Below, one piece after another: positions 22,029-30,528 of a stretch of 64,000 nucleotides of DNA. This DNA comes from Phycisphaerae bacterium (GTDB taxonomy: Bacteria; Planctomycetota; Phycisphaerae; Phycisphaerales; SM1A02), in contig PAQL01000017.1 in NCBI GenBank assembly GCA_002709295.1, positions 44,298 through 108,297 on the forward strand, in the 5' to 3' direction. The notes beneath the pieces are model-generated. The model worked only from the letters and a program-made list of their open reading frames with translations, did no database searches and was not told where the DNA came from. How positions within the stretch are numbered: position 1 is the first letter of the stretch; every line of letters starts with the position of its first letter. The position numbers and the translations under genes were made by a program.

Positions 22029-23741
22029 TCAGCGGTCGCCGCGGGCCCTCTGAAGCCGGAGACCGAGCTTCTTCAGGCGACGACGGCGACGCCAGCTGTT
22101 GATGATGAGCCCGAAGGCGAGGGTCGCACTGAAGAGGAACCCGCCCATCCCGAGATACCAGGTCAGTCCCGCGCCATTGCTCGCCAGCACCAGGATGCTG
22201 CTGGCCATGACCAGGCTCGCGATGAGGATCGCGTAACCAAGGCGTTCCGAGGCATCCTCGACCCCCGCGACGACATCCTCGATCGCCACGAGGTCGAGCT
22301 GGATTCGAAGTCGGTTCCGACGAATCCTCCTCAGCAGCGAGGAGACGTCGCCGGGGAGGGATTCACCCAGCTGGAGAAGGCTCACCCCGAGGTTTCGAAC
22401 GCGTCGGGCCACCGCCCGGGGACTGAAGCGCCGCTTGAGGAGACGTTCGATGTAGGGACGAGTGAAGGCGACGAGGTCGAAGGAGGGATCGACCGCGGTC
22501 GCGACCCCCTCGATGGTCCCCATCGCCTTGATGAGCAGGACGATGTTCGGTGGGCAGAGAAGGTCGTGACGACGAAGCGCCTGGAAGAACTCGTCGAGGA
22601 CGTTCCCGAGATCGATCCGTTCCAGCGGAACGCCGACGAAACGCGACACCATCCGCTCCACGTCGGAACGCAGCGGAACCATGTCGACGTCCTCGTCGTC
22701 GATGTTGGCGATCGCCACCGCCGCCCGGGTCACGGCGTCGGGGTCGTTGCCGACCACGCCGTAGACGATCTCGGCCAGACGAAGACGTGTCTCCTCGTCG
22801 ACGAAACCGGTCATGCCGCAGTCGATGAAGGTGATCGATCCGTCCTCGTGGACGAAGATGTTGCCGGGATGCGGGTCGGCGTGGAAGAAGCCGACCTCGA
22901 GCGTCTGGTGGAAGGTCGCCCGGGATCCGTTCTCGACGATCGCCCGTCGGATCTCCGGAGAAAGGGTCTCCGGATCGAGATCCGCCAGCAGGGTGCCCTC
23001 GACCCTGTCCTCGCAGAGACAGTCCCGGGTCGTGGCCTCCCAGTGGATGCGGGGGAATCGAATCGAGGGCTCGTCCTTGAACATCGCCTCCAGCCGCTCG
23101 GTGGAACGCGCCTCGTCCTCGAGGTCCGTCTCCCGGTCGAGCTCCCGCGCGAACTCCTCCACGGTGGCGATGGGGTCGATGCCCTGATTGGGGAGATGCT
23201 CGTCGGCGAGCCTCGCGATGAGGCGCAGGGCGTCCATGTCGCTGTCGATCAGTTCGCGGATGCCGGGACGCAGGACCTTCAGGACGACCACTCTGCCGTC
23301 CTTCATGACCGCCCGATGCGCCTGGGCCATCGAGGCCGCGGCGATGGGGGTCTCGTCGATCTCGCTGAAGAGCTCATCGAGCCGATCGCCCAGCGTCTGC
23401 TGGAGCTGGGCCCTGATCTCCTCGAAAGGAACCTTCGGGCAGTCCGACTGCAGCCGGGAGAACTCGGCCGCCCACTCGTCGGGCACGAGGTCCCGACGCG
23501 TCGAGAGCACCTGCCCGAGCTTGATGAAGGTCGGACCGAGCTCCTCCATCGCGAGACGAAGCCGCACCGGAGTCGGCTGGCGAAGGAGTTCCGCCTCGTC
23601 CTTCATCAGCACCTTGTCCAGAACCGAGGCCGCGGCATCGCCCAGCCCGATCTCGCGAAGGAAGCTCGCGAAACCATGGCTCACCAGGACATGAAGGATC
23701 TGGTTCCATCGCTTGAGGTTGCGGAGCTGGCTTCCGATCAC
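22029..23741 (-). CDS. ABC1/UbiB family atypical kinase
   Basis: This 570-aa AarF/UbiB-type protein-kinase-like ATPase belongs to a family usually tied to quinone synthesis or lipid homeostasis. It has the KxGQ motif (FIKLGQVLSTR, residues 72-82), an Ala-rich nucleotide loop AAASMAQAH, HADPHPGNIF and the metal-binding DCG in FIDCGMTG. Two C-terminal membrane helices (about 500-555) anchor it. The start is GTG 23741 with TACGAT 6 bases upstream. No ubiquinone or menaquinone biosynthesis genes are adjacent. Confidence 0.92.
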   Translation of the reverse strand: MIGSQLRNLKRWNQILHVLVSHGFASFLREIGLGDAAASVLDKVLMKDEAELLRQPTPVRLRLAMEELGPTFIKLGQVLSTRRDLVPDEWAAEFSRLQSDCPKVPFEEIRAQLQQTLGDRLDELFSEIDETPIAAASMAQAHRAVMKDGRVVVLKVLRPGIRELIDSDMDALRLIARLADEHLPNQGIDPIATVEEFARELDRETDLEDEARSTERLEAMFKDEPSIRFPRIHWEATTRDCLCEDRVEGTLLADLDPETLSPEIRRAIVENGSRATFHQTLEVGFFHADPHPGNIFVHEDGSITFIDCGMTGFVDEETRLRLAEIVYGVVGNDPDAVTRAAVAIANIDDEDVDMVPLRSDVERMVSRFVGVPLERIDLGNVLDEFFQALRRHDLLCPPNIVLLIKAMGTIEGVATAVDPSFDLVAFTRPYIERLLKRRFSPRAVARRVRNLGVSLLQLGESLPGDVSSLLRRIRRNRLRIQLDLVAIEDVVAGVEDASERLGYAILIASLVMASSILVLASNGAGLTWYLGMGGFLFSATLAFGLIINSWRRRRRLKKLGLRLQRARGDR

Positions 23742-23747
23742 CCCTAC

Positions 23748-23753
23748 ATCGTA
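23748..23753 (-). promoter_or_regulatory. -10 hexamer TACGAT for the ABC1 kinase gene
   Basis: The hexamer sits 6 bases before the GTG start, following the leaderless pattern; a GGGG next to the start is an alternative ribosome contact. Confidence 0.4.
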
Positions 23754-23796
23754 TCGGTCCCGGGGATTCCGGGTTCAAGCCACCCTGAAACCCAGA

Positions 23797-23822
23797 AACG
23801 CACCGGTGGGAGCCGGTGCGTT
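23797..23822 (-). terminator. Hairpin terminator after the coiled-coil gene
   Basis: A perfect 10-bp stem (23797-23806 with 23813-23822, 6-base loop) is followed on the minus strand by TCTGGG, a short U-poor tail. It lies about 120 bases after the stop of the 23943-24257 gene and before the ABC1 kinase gene. Confidence 0.6.
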
Positions 23823-23834
23823 CCTGATGGGAAG

Positions 23835-23890
23835 CCGATGTGACCGGGGCCTGGATCGACCCGCAGGGCGTGGGAGAACTCTCACATCGG
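23835..23890. repeat. Long-range inverted repeat
   Basis: CCGATGTGA (23835-23843) and its exact complement TCACATCGG (23882-23890) flank a 38-base segment in the 3' region of the coiled-coil gene. It could close a structured RNA domain upstream of the terminator hairpin. No function is assigned. Confidence 0.4.
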
Positions 23891-23942
23891 TGGCAAGGTC
23901 CATCCGGACGGTGCGGGCACCGTCGCTTCGGACTCGATCAGC

Positions 23943-24257
23943 TCACTCGTCCCCGAAAGGGCCTTCTTCACCTTCGTCGAGCTCACGCTGAGCATCGCGA
24001 CTGGACTGCTCCAGCATGCGACGCAGATAAGCGTTCTCCCGCCTGGTCGCCTCGAGATCGAACACGAGGTACTTGACACTGAGACGCAGGTAGTCGAGCG
24101 ATTCCTGGAGTTCCGACACGGAGGCCTTGATCCTCTCGCGACGCTCCATCGATTCGCTGGAATCCTGTCCCGCATCGTCCGGGTCCACCCCGCCGGGCAT
24201 CTCCTTGATGCGGTTGAGGAGTTCCTGCATCTTCCGCTGGAAGGTCAGCTCATCCAT
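23943..24257 (-). CDS. Small coiled-coil protein
   Basis: This 104-aa, strongly charged cytoplasmic protein has no signal peptide. Heptad-like leucines in the N-terminus (ELLNRIKEM) and from about residue 44 to 90 (ELQESLDYLRLSVKYL, then RRENAYLRRML) predict a coiled coil, with an acidic C-terminal tail. AAGGA lies 9 bases before the ATG. I do not recognise the family; it may be a small planctomycete regulator or structural partner. It is followed by a terminator, so it is likely monocistronic. Confidence 0.7.
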   Translation of the reverse strand: MDELTFQRKMQELLNRIKEMPGGVDPDDAGQDSSESMERRERIKASVSELQESLDYLRLSVKYLVFDLEATRRENAYLRRMLEQSSRDAQRELDEGEEGPFGDE

Positions 24258-24431
24258 CTCTGTGGTTCCTTGCCTGCCGATCGGGAATCGAACGGCTTGA
24301 AACCAACAGATGCCACGGATCCGGGCCGTGCCCAGTCGAGAAGGGGCGAACGCATCCTCGCCGGACGCCGCGGGGCCGCACAGACCTCACAACCTGCGCC
24401 GGGGTCGGCCGTTCACCGCCATCCATCTTCT

Positions 24432-24459
24432 TTCCGGACCCCGAAGGGGACCCCCGGAA
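24432..24459 (-). terminator. Stem-loop downstream of the DUF3553 gene
   Basis: Nested stems TTCCGG/CCGGAA and CCCC/GGGG form a hairpin 13 bases past the stop of the 24473-25087 gene. No U tract follows, so termination strength is uncertain. The remaining 24258-24431 holds only leader sequence with no recognisable gene. Confidence 0.4.
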
Positions 24460-24472
24460 GCACCACTCGGAC

Positions 24473-25087
24473 TCAGCGGGCCGGAGCGGCCTTCTTGAGG
24501 CCGCGTTTCGCGGCGGGGGGGGCCTGCTTGAGCAGGATGTCGATCGGATCACCCGCCTTGCGACATTCCTCGATGGTTCGGGCCAGGGCGCGGTCCCGTT
24601 CCCAGGACCAGCGATCGAAGAACTGCTCGAGCTCGTGACGGTTGAATCGGCTCATCGGATCGTCGAGGCCGCTCTGCGCGATGGCCCACTCGATCAGCGA
24701 GCCTCCGTTCCGGTTGAACCGGTAGAGGCTGTAGATGAACTCGAGGCGGGCACGAGGGGGCATGAACGGGTCGGTCGCCCGATCGGGGAGCGAGGTCATC
24801 GCATCCTCCGGCTTGCTCTTGGCGATCTCACCCAGCCAACCGGTCTCGTGACTCGACTGCCGGTCGAGCATGGTGCCGCCGTCCGCACCGGACACCTCGG
24901 CCTCCTCGACCAGTTCGAGCCCGGCGACGCTGGAAAGCACCGTCTTGGTGCCTTCGCCGGGGAATCGGATCCACACCCGTCGATCGGGCATGCCGTCGCG
25001 GGTGATGAGTTCCACCTTGGTCACCTCACCGACACCCCATTCGGGCCTGCCGGGATGGCGAACACGTTCACCTGGCTTGTACTTCAA
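24473..25087 (-). CDS. DUF3553 domain protein
   Basis: This is a 204-aa cytoplasmic protein. Its N-terminal 50 residues (YKPGERVRHPGRPEWGVGEV ... VWIRFPGEGTKTV) match DUF3553, a small beta-barrel module also found at the ends of UvrD-type helicases. The remainder is helical and basic at the C-terminus (KRGLKKAAPAR). I place the start at TTG 25087, with GGAG 7 bases upstream, because the domain begins immediately after it and the in-frame ATG 36 codons upstream adds proline and arginine-rich sequence without support. Its role is unknown; nucleic-acid binding is a guess. Confidence 0.72.
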   Translation of the reverse strand: MKYKPGERVRHPGRPEWGVGEVTKVELITRDGMPDRRVWIRFPGEGTKTVLSSVAGLELVEEAEVSGADGGTMLDRQSSHETGWLGEIAKSKPEDAMTSLPDRATDPFMPPRARLEFIYSLYRFNRNGGSLIEWAIAQSGLDDPMSRFNRHELEQFFDRWSWERDRALARTIEECRKAGDPIDILLKQAPPAAKRGLKKAAPAR

Positions 25088-25348
25088 CCATGAACTCCGT
25101 TTCCCGATCGCCCGGAAGTCGGGGGGATCGGGGCGGGACTCGAGCGGGCCGCCTCGATCCGGATGGAGTCCGGATCCCGGCCCTCGATGCATCATGGAAC
25201 CGGATCAATCGATCCGACCGCCCACCTTCGGGCGATGCGATGCACCTGACGTTCAGCTTGGATCACACGTGCTGGCGGGCGGCTTCGTGGCCGTTCGGCC
25301 TCGGGGAGCATCGCCCTTCCAACTCGAACAGTGTACCGTCGCAGTGCC

Positions 25349-26197
25349 ATGTCGAGCCAGTCAGCCACCGAAAAGAAGTCCGGGAACCCCGCGAGGCTCG
25401 CCCGAGTCGCCTTTCTGGGAGATCTCAACGGCGCCCCCGGGCGGAAGGTCCTCGAATCGAGGATCGCCGACCTCCGCGCCGAGCATCGACCGGATCTGCT
25501 GATCGCCAACGCGGAGAACCTCCGGAACGGGTCGGGCCTGAGTCCCGATCTGTACCGCATGCTGCGTGATCAGGGGATCGATGCGATCACCCTCGGCGAC
25601 CACGTCTATCGCGATCGTCGGGTGATTCCGCTGCTCGAGGACCCCGACGAGCCGATCTCCCGGCCCGCGAATCTCTCCAGCTCCGCGCCCGGCAAGAGAT
25701 GGGTCCGGATCCCGATCCCCGCCGAGGCCGGAGGCGGGGAGTTTCTGAGCTTCTCGGTGCTGGGGCGGATCATGATGAATCTGCCGGCCAACGATCCTTT
25801 CGAGACCACGGACGAGGTCCTGACCTCGAATCCCGGCATCGCCGGATCCCTGGTCGATCTCCACATGGAGGCGACCTCCGAGAAGGCCGCGGTCGCGATG
25901 CACCTGGACGGACGGATCTCCATGGCCCTGGGCACCCACACCCACGTGCCCACCGCGGACGCGAGGATCCTCCGGGGCGGCACCGCCTTCCAGACCGACG
26001 TGGGCATGTGCGGCCCGTACGACTCGGTGATCGGCCGGGCCGCGGATCCGGTGCTTCGGCACATGCGCAGCGCCGTCCACACCCCCTACGACATGGGTTC
26101 GGGCGACGAACGTCTCTGCGGCGCCCTGGTCGAGTTCCGCGCCGGCACCGGCCGGGCCTCGCGAATCACCCCGTTCCAGTATCAGCTCGAGGGCTGA
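25349..26197 (+). CDS. YmdB-family metallophosphoesterase
   Basis: This 282-aa protein matches the YmdB family (2',3'-cyclic-nucleotide phosphodiesterase). The dinuclear metal site is visible as D25 (FLGDLNG), E57-N58 (NAENLRNG), D84-H85 (TLGDHVY), a later VDLHMEA histidine and the GTHTHVPT HxH. The family normally has GNH where this protein has GDH, a ligand change from Asn to Asp. ATG 25349 was chosen, 9 bases after TACCGT. Its 3' end overlaps the convergent 5-oxoprolinase gene by 16 bases. Confidence 0.88.
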   Translation: MSSQSATEKKSGNPARLARVAFLGDLNGAPGRKVLESRIADLRAEHRPDLLIANAENLRNGSGLSPDLYRMLRDQGIDAITLGDHVYRDRRVIPLLEDPDEPISRPANLSSSAPGKRWVRIPIPAEAGGGEFLSFSVLGRIMMNLPANDPFETTDEVLTSNPGIAGSLVDLHMEATSEKAAVAMHLDGRISMALGTHTHVPTADARILRGGTAFQTDVGMCGPYDSVIGRAADPVLRHMRSAVHTPYDMGSGDERLCGALVEFRAGTGRASRITPFQYQLEG

Positions 26198-29100
26198 CTC
26201 CCCGACGCCGTCTCCGCCGGGGGAGCACCGTGACCGCCGCCCCCCGGGGTCTCGATCCTCAGTCGATCACCCGCCTCGAGTTCGAACGCCGAGATGCCGG
26301 GAAGCGGTTCGACCGCACCCTCGACGCGAACGATCTCCGCCCGACCGACCATCCCGGGCCCGCCTCCGGCTGATCCATGGGGAACCTCGATCCGGTGCTG
26401 CCCCAGCAGGGACCCGCTCAGCGGCCTCGTGGCGACGATCTCGCGCACCACCCCGTCACCGCCCGGCCACCGGCCGGCGCCGCCCGAACCGCGCCGGATC
26501 TCGAAACGATCGAGCCGCAGGGGACATCGCACCTCGAGAATCTCCGGATCGGTGATGCGGGTGTTGGTCATGTGGGTGTGGACCGCATCGCATCCCGCGA
26601 AGCCCTCGCCCGCTCCGGCACCACCACAGATCGTCTCGTAGTAGCCGAAGCGGTCGTCACCCAGGAGAAGGTTGTTCATCGTGCCCTGGCTGCACGCTCC
26701 GGCCTCGAAGACCCGGAGCAGGGCATCCACCACCCGCTGACTGGTCTCGGTGTTGCCGATGGCGACCGCCGGATCCTCGGACGGATCGCCCGTGAAGGGA
26801 GGGGCGAGCAGTCCGGGCTCCGCGATCAGCTCGACGCGATCCAGCGCCCCCTCGTTGAGAGGGATCTCCTCCGCGGCCATGACTCGAAGCACGTAGAGCA
26901 CCGCCGCGCGGACCACTGCGAACGGTGCATTGAGATTGCCGGGATGCACGCCACCGGAACCCGAGAAGTCGATCGTCATCCGATCCCGGGTCGCCCGGAG
27001 TCGGACCCGGATCGGCGTGCCGTCGTCCAGACGCTCCTCGACGGTGCGATCGACCCCGGCGGTCCGCTCCAGCAGCCGCCCGATCGCGGCGGAGCACCGC
27101 TCGCGAAGGGCCGAGAGATCGGTCGCGAAGCGATCCGCTCCGACCGCACGGTGGAGCTCGAGGATCCGTCGAACGCCGATCCGATTCGCCGCGAGCTGCG
27201 CGGCGAGATCCGCGAGGTTCTCCTCGATCGATCGGGACGGATGCGCCGCGTCGGCCAGCATGCCCTCGACCACATCGAATGCCCGAATGCCGGCATCCAC
27301 CAGTCGCATCGGCGGGAAGATCACGCCCTCCTCGACGAGTCTGGTCGCATCGGGCGGCATCGATCCGGGCCGGGTGCCTCCGATCTCCGCATGGTGGGCG
27401 CGATTGACGACCCAGGCGATCAGTCGTTCGTCCGCGAAGACCGGCGTGGCGAGGGTCAGGTCCGGGAGATGCGAACCGCCGTGGGCGGGGTGATTGACCA
27501 TGATGGTGTCTCCGGGACGCGGCTCGAGCACCGATCGCACCGAACGCACGCAGTCACCCATCGCCCCCAGATGCACCGGCATGTGCGGCGCATTGACCAC
27601 CAGCCGCCCCTCATGGTCCACGATCCCGCAGGAGTAGTCGAGCCGCTCCTTCACGTTGACGCTGAGTGCGGTTCGACGGAGCGTCTCGCCCATGTCCCTG
27701 GCGATCGACTCCAGTCTGCAGGCGACGATCTCCGCCGCCGCGGGTCCGCTCACCACCGACTCGGCGCGGGCTCGTTCACGTCGGAGCAGCAGGGCGCCGT
27801 CCCGGAGCCGCTCTCCCCGCCATCCGGGATCGACCACCGTGGTGTCGGCGTCACCGGCGATGACCAGCGGGCCCTTGATCGGAGGATCACCGGCCGACGG
27901 ATTGCGGGGAACCTTCGCATCGACATCCCCGGCGAACACCCGGATCCCCGCGAGCTCGATCGGGCGATCCGGACACCGGCTTTCGTGACGCGACTCGAAC
28001 GCCTCCCGGAATCGCCGGGCGATCGCGTCGGGATCCCCGGCCTCCCCGGCTTCCATGTCCAGATCGATCGTGGAGTCCTGGCCGAGGAGACGGCATCGCC
28101 ACTGACGCCGACGCACCACCGGACTGCCGACTCCGACCCCGGCGGCGGCGGTGGTCGCCGACGACTCGGCGGCCGCGAGGATCCCGGACACGTCGCAGGT
28201 AGCCAGGGGCTCCATGATCGTGCGCTCGAACAGACGCTCCCGGACCGCCGCATGCAGACCGACCGCGCTGAGAAGTCCCGCGTCGGCGGGGATCAGGATC
28301 CGATCGATCCCCAGTCGGTCCGCGATCCCACAGGCGTGCTGTCCCCCCGCGCCGCCGAACGCGACCAGCAGATGGTCCGCGGGATCGACACCGCGTCGGG
28401 TCGTGATCGTCCGGATCGCCTCGGCCATCCGTTCGTCGGCGAGATCGAGAAAGCCTTCGAGAAGGGCGTCGGCCGATCGACCCTCCGCGGCCGACATCGC
28501 CTCCAGCCGCCGGCGGGCCGCCTCCACGTCCAGCGGCACCCCGAACGTCGCCGGATCGGCACGGCCCAGAAGGAGGTTCACGTCGGTGACGGTCAGGGGA
28601 CCACCGGCGCCGTAGCAGGCGGGCCCGGGGTCGGCGCCCGCCGAATCCGGACCGACCTCCAGACGACCCTCGACGACCCGGCAGATCGAACCGCCGCCTG
28701 CCGCGACGGTGTGCAGGTCGACGCTCGGCACCCGGACCACGGCATCACCCACCGTGGTCTCATCCTTGAGATCGACGCGGCCTCGTGCCCGCGCCACGTC
28801 GGTGCTGGTGCCTCCCATGTCGAACCCGACGATGGCACCGTCCTCGACGGCCCTCGCCGCCGCGACCGCACCGACCACGCCGGCCGCGGGACCGCTGAGG
28901 AGCGTCTCGACCGGCCGCACCACCGCGGCATCCACGAGTCCGCCACCGCTGGTCATCGCGAGTATCCGGTCGGAGTTCCGACCGACCACCGATCCAAGCC
29001 CGAGATCCTCGATGAACGACCTGATCACCGGGGCCAGAGCGGCATCGGCGATCGTGGTCCGGCAACGGGGGACGAGTCTGATCTCCGGCGAGACCTCCAC

Positions 29101-29880
29101 GCCGCTAGAGACACGTGTTCCCGGGAGTCTCGATTCGATCGCTCGCACCAGAGCGCGTTCGAAGGTCGGATCCCGCCATGAATGCAGGAGACAGACCGCG
29201 ACCGCATCGGCGTTCTCCTCCCGGACCAGCCGGGCCGTCCGCTCGACGATCGCCTCCCGGTCCGGCTCGAGGAGCGCACGTCCCTCGTGATCGAGATGAC
29301 GCGGCACCGCGACCGTGGCGCAGGGAGGAAGACGGGGCGGTCGGACGTCGAGGTCGAAGAGATCGGGCCGGGACTGATCACCGATGATCGGAAGATCCTC
29401 GAGCCCCTCGGTCGCGACGAGGACGACCCGTCCGGTCGAGCGGGTGAGCAGGGCGTTGGTCGCCCGCGTGGTGGCGATCCGGAGATCGATGGGGGGCGGG
29501 GTTTCCGAAAGGGGGGTTCCGGTCAGCAGATGCACCGCCAGTCGCGGGGCATCGAAGCCGGGATCCAGCTCGACCAGTCCCTGGCGATCCTTTCCGTCAT
29601 CGCCCTCGAATCGAACCACGCCATCGGATGCGAGGATTCCGATTCCGGCGCCGCCCGGCACGGCGCGGACCACCGCCCCCTCCAGCACCCGGAACGCCTC
29701 GGGATCCCCCGACTCCACCCTGCCTTCGTGCAACCTCGCCCGCAGTCGCCCGGTCGAGAGGACCTTCCGCCGATGGATCACACCCCGGGGGTCGATGCCC
29801 AGGGCATCGGTGAAGGTCCCTCCGGTGTCCATCCGGACCCTCCAGCGACCCTCGGGATTGGCATCCATGGCACCTTGCAT
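26182..29880 (-). CDS. 5-oxoprolinase / hydantoinase A-B fusion
   Basis: This 1232-aa cytoplasmic enzyme fuses the HyuA-like ATP-using half (residues about 12-690; RVRMDTGGTFTDALG, then GFDMGGTSTDVAR) to the HyuB-like half (about 700-1225; VNHPAHGGSHLPD, then FSGSG). This is the arrangement of ATP-dependent 5-oxoprolinase, which opens pyroglutamate to glutamate; N-methylhydantoinase activity is an alternative. Length matches the eukaryotic enzyme. ATG 29880 or the ATG 4 codons later could start it; an AGGAG lies just upstream. Confidence 0.9.
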   Translation of the reverse strand: MQGAMDANPEGRWRVRMDTGGTFTDALGIDPRGVIHRRKVLSTGRLRARLHEGRVESGDPEAFRVLEGAVVRAVPGGAGIGILASDGVVRFEGDDGKDRQGLVELDPGFDAPRLAVHLLTGTPLSETPPPIDLRIATTRATNALLTRSTGRVVLVATEGLEDLPIIGDQSRPDLFDLDVRPPRLPPCATVAVPRHLDHEGRALLEPDREAIVERTARLVREENADAVAVCLLHSWRDPTFERALVRAIESRLPGTRVSSGVEVSPEIRLVPRCRTTIADAALAPVIRSFIEDLGLGSVVGRNSDRILAMTSGGGLVDAAVVRPVETLLSGPAAGVVGAVAAARAVEDGAIVGFDMGGTSTDVARARGRVDLKDETTVGDAVVRVPSVDLHTVAAGGGSICRVVEGRLEVGPDSAGADPGPACYGAGGPLTVTDVNLLLGRADPATFGVPLDVEAARRRLEAMSAAEGRSADALLEGFLDLADERMAEAIRTITTRRGVDPADHLLVAFGGAGGQHACGIADRLGIDRILIPADAGLLSAVGLHAAVRERLFERTIMEPLATCDVSGILAAAESSATTAAAGVGVGSPVVRRRQWRCRLLGQDSTIDLDMEAGEAGDPDAIARRFREAFESRHESRCPDRPIELAGIRVFAGDVDAKVPRNPSAGDPPIKGPLVIAGDADTTVVDPGWRGERLRDGALLLRRERARAESVVSGPAAAEIVACRLESIARDMGETLRRTALSVNVKERLDYSCGIVDHEGRLVVNAPHMPVHLGAMGDCVRSVRSVLEPRPGDTIMVNHPAHGGSHLPDLTLATPVFADERLIAWVVNRAHHAEIGGTRPGSMPPDATRLVEEGVIFPPMRLVDAGIRAFDVVEGMLADAAHPSRSIEENLADLAAQLAANRIGVRRILELHRAVGADRFATDLSALRERCSAAIGRLLERTAGVDRTVEERLDDGTPIRVRLRATRDRMTIDFSGSGGVHPGNLNAPFAVVRAAVLYVLRVMAAEEIPLNEGALDRVELIAEPGLLAPPFTGDPSEDPAVAIGNTETSQRVVDALLRVFEAGACSQGTMNNLLLGDDRFGYYETICGGAGAGEGFAGCDAVHTHMTNTRITDPEILEVRCPLRLDRFEIRRGSGGAGRWPGGDGVVREIVATRPLSGSLLGQHRIEVPHGSAGGGPGMVGRAEIVRVEGAVEPLPGISAFELEAGDRLRIETPGGGGHGAPPAETASGSQPSS

Positions 29881-29943
29881 CTCTCCTGCAGGATACGGGC
29901 CGGACGGACCGACTATCCTCGAAGGGATCCCTGGGAGCCACGC

Positions 29944-30525
29944 ATGCCGATCGCCAAGTCAATCGCCATCCTCGTGGCCGCCTCGATCACCATGATCGGG
30001 TGCGAGCGGGATGCCGATCCCTCCGCGAACACGCCCCCGGCCCGGACTCCCACGACCACCTCGACCGCCACCGAGCCAACGATCCCCGAGGCCGAGGGCA
30101 TGTTCGTGATCCCCCTCGAGGACCTCGACGGCAACCGGACGACGCTGGCCGCACACGCCGGCCGGCCGATGCTGATCGAGGTCTGGGCCACATGGTGCGG
30201 CCCGTGCCGGAAGGTGCGTTCGATCATCAAGGATCATCAGGACGAACTGGAATCGGTCGCCACCCTGGTGGGCGTCAGCGTCGACCAGGGCGGCTCCGGA
30301 GTCGTGAAGAACTACCTCTCCAAGTCGCCGAGTCCCGGCATGCTGGAGTTCATGGTCACTCCCGAGTTTCGAGCCGCGATCGCGCCGCTGGACACCAGGA
30401 ACACGGTGCCGAAGCTGATCTACGTGAGACCGGACGGACGCATCGCGAACCTGTCCTACGGCGTGAACTCGGCATCCTTCATGACCGGATTGCTTCGCAA
30501 TCTCGGTGCCCGCAGGACAGGCTGA
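29944..30525 (+). CDS. Thioredoxin-like lipoprotein (TlpA/ResA type)
   Basis: This 193-aa exported lipoprotein has the lipobox ITMIGC with the lipidated Cys20, then a Thr/Pro linker (to about 48) and a thioredoxin fold with W84-C85-G86-P87-C88. It should be a membrane-anchored disulfide reductase or isomerase facing the periplasm. The ATG at 29944 has GGGAG 7 bases upstream. It begins a plus-strand run, with waaA starting 3 bases after its stop, though the functional link to LPS synthesis is unclear. Confidence 0.88.
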   Translation: MPIAKSIAILVAASITMIGCERDADPSANTPPARTPTTTSTATEPTIPEAEGMFVIPLEDLDGNRTTLAAHAGRPMLIEVWATWCGPCRKVRSIIKDHQDELESVATLVGVSVDQGGSGVVKNYLSKSPSPGMLEFMVTPEFRAAIAPLDTRNTVPKLIYVRPDGRIANLSYGVNSASFMTGLLRNLGARRTG

Positions 30526-30528
30526 CGC

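Noticed and set aside
24250-24552. 100-codon minus-strand frame between the coiled-coil and DUF3553 genes
   Set aside because: Arg/Pro/Ser-rich, overlaps the real DUF3553 C-terminus in another frame and contains the hairpin.
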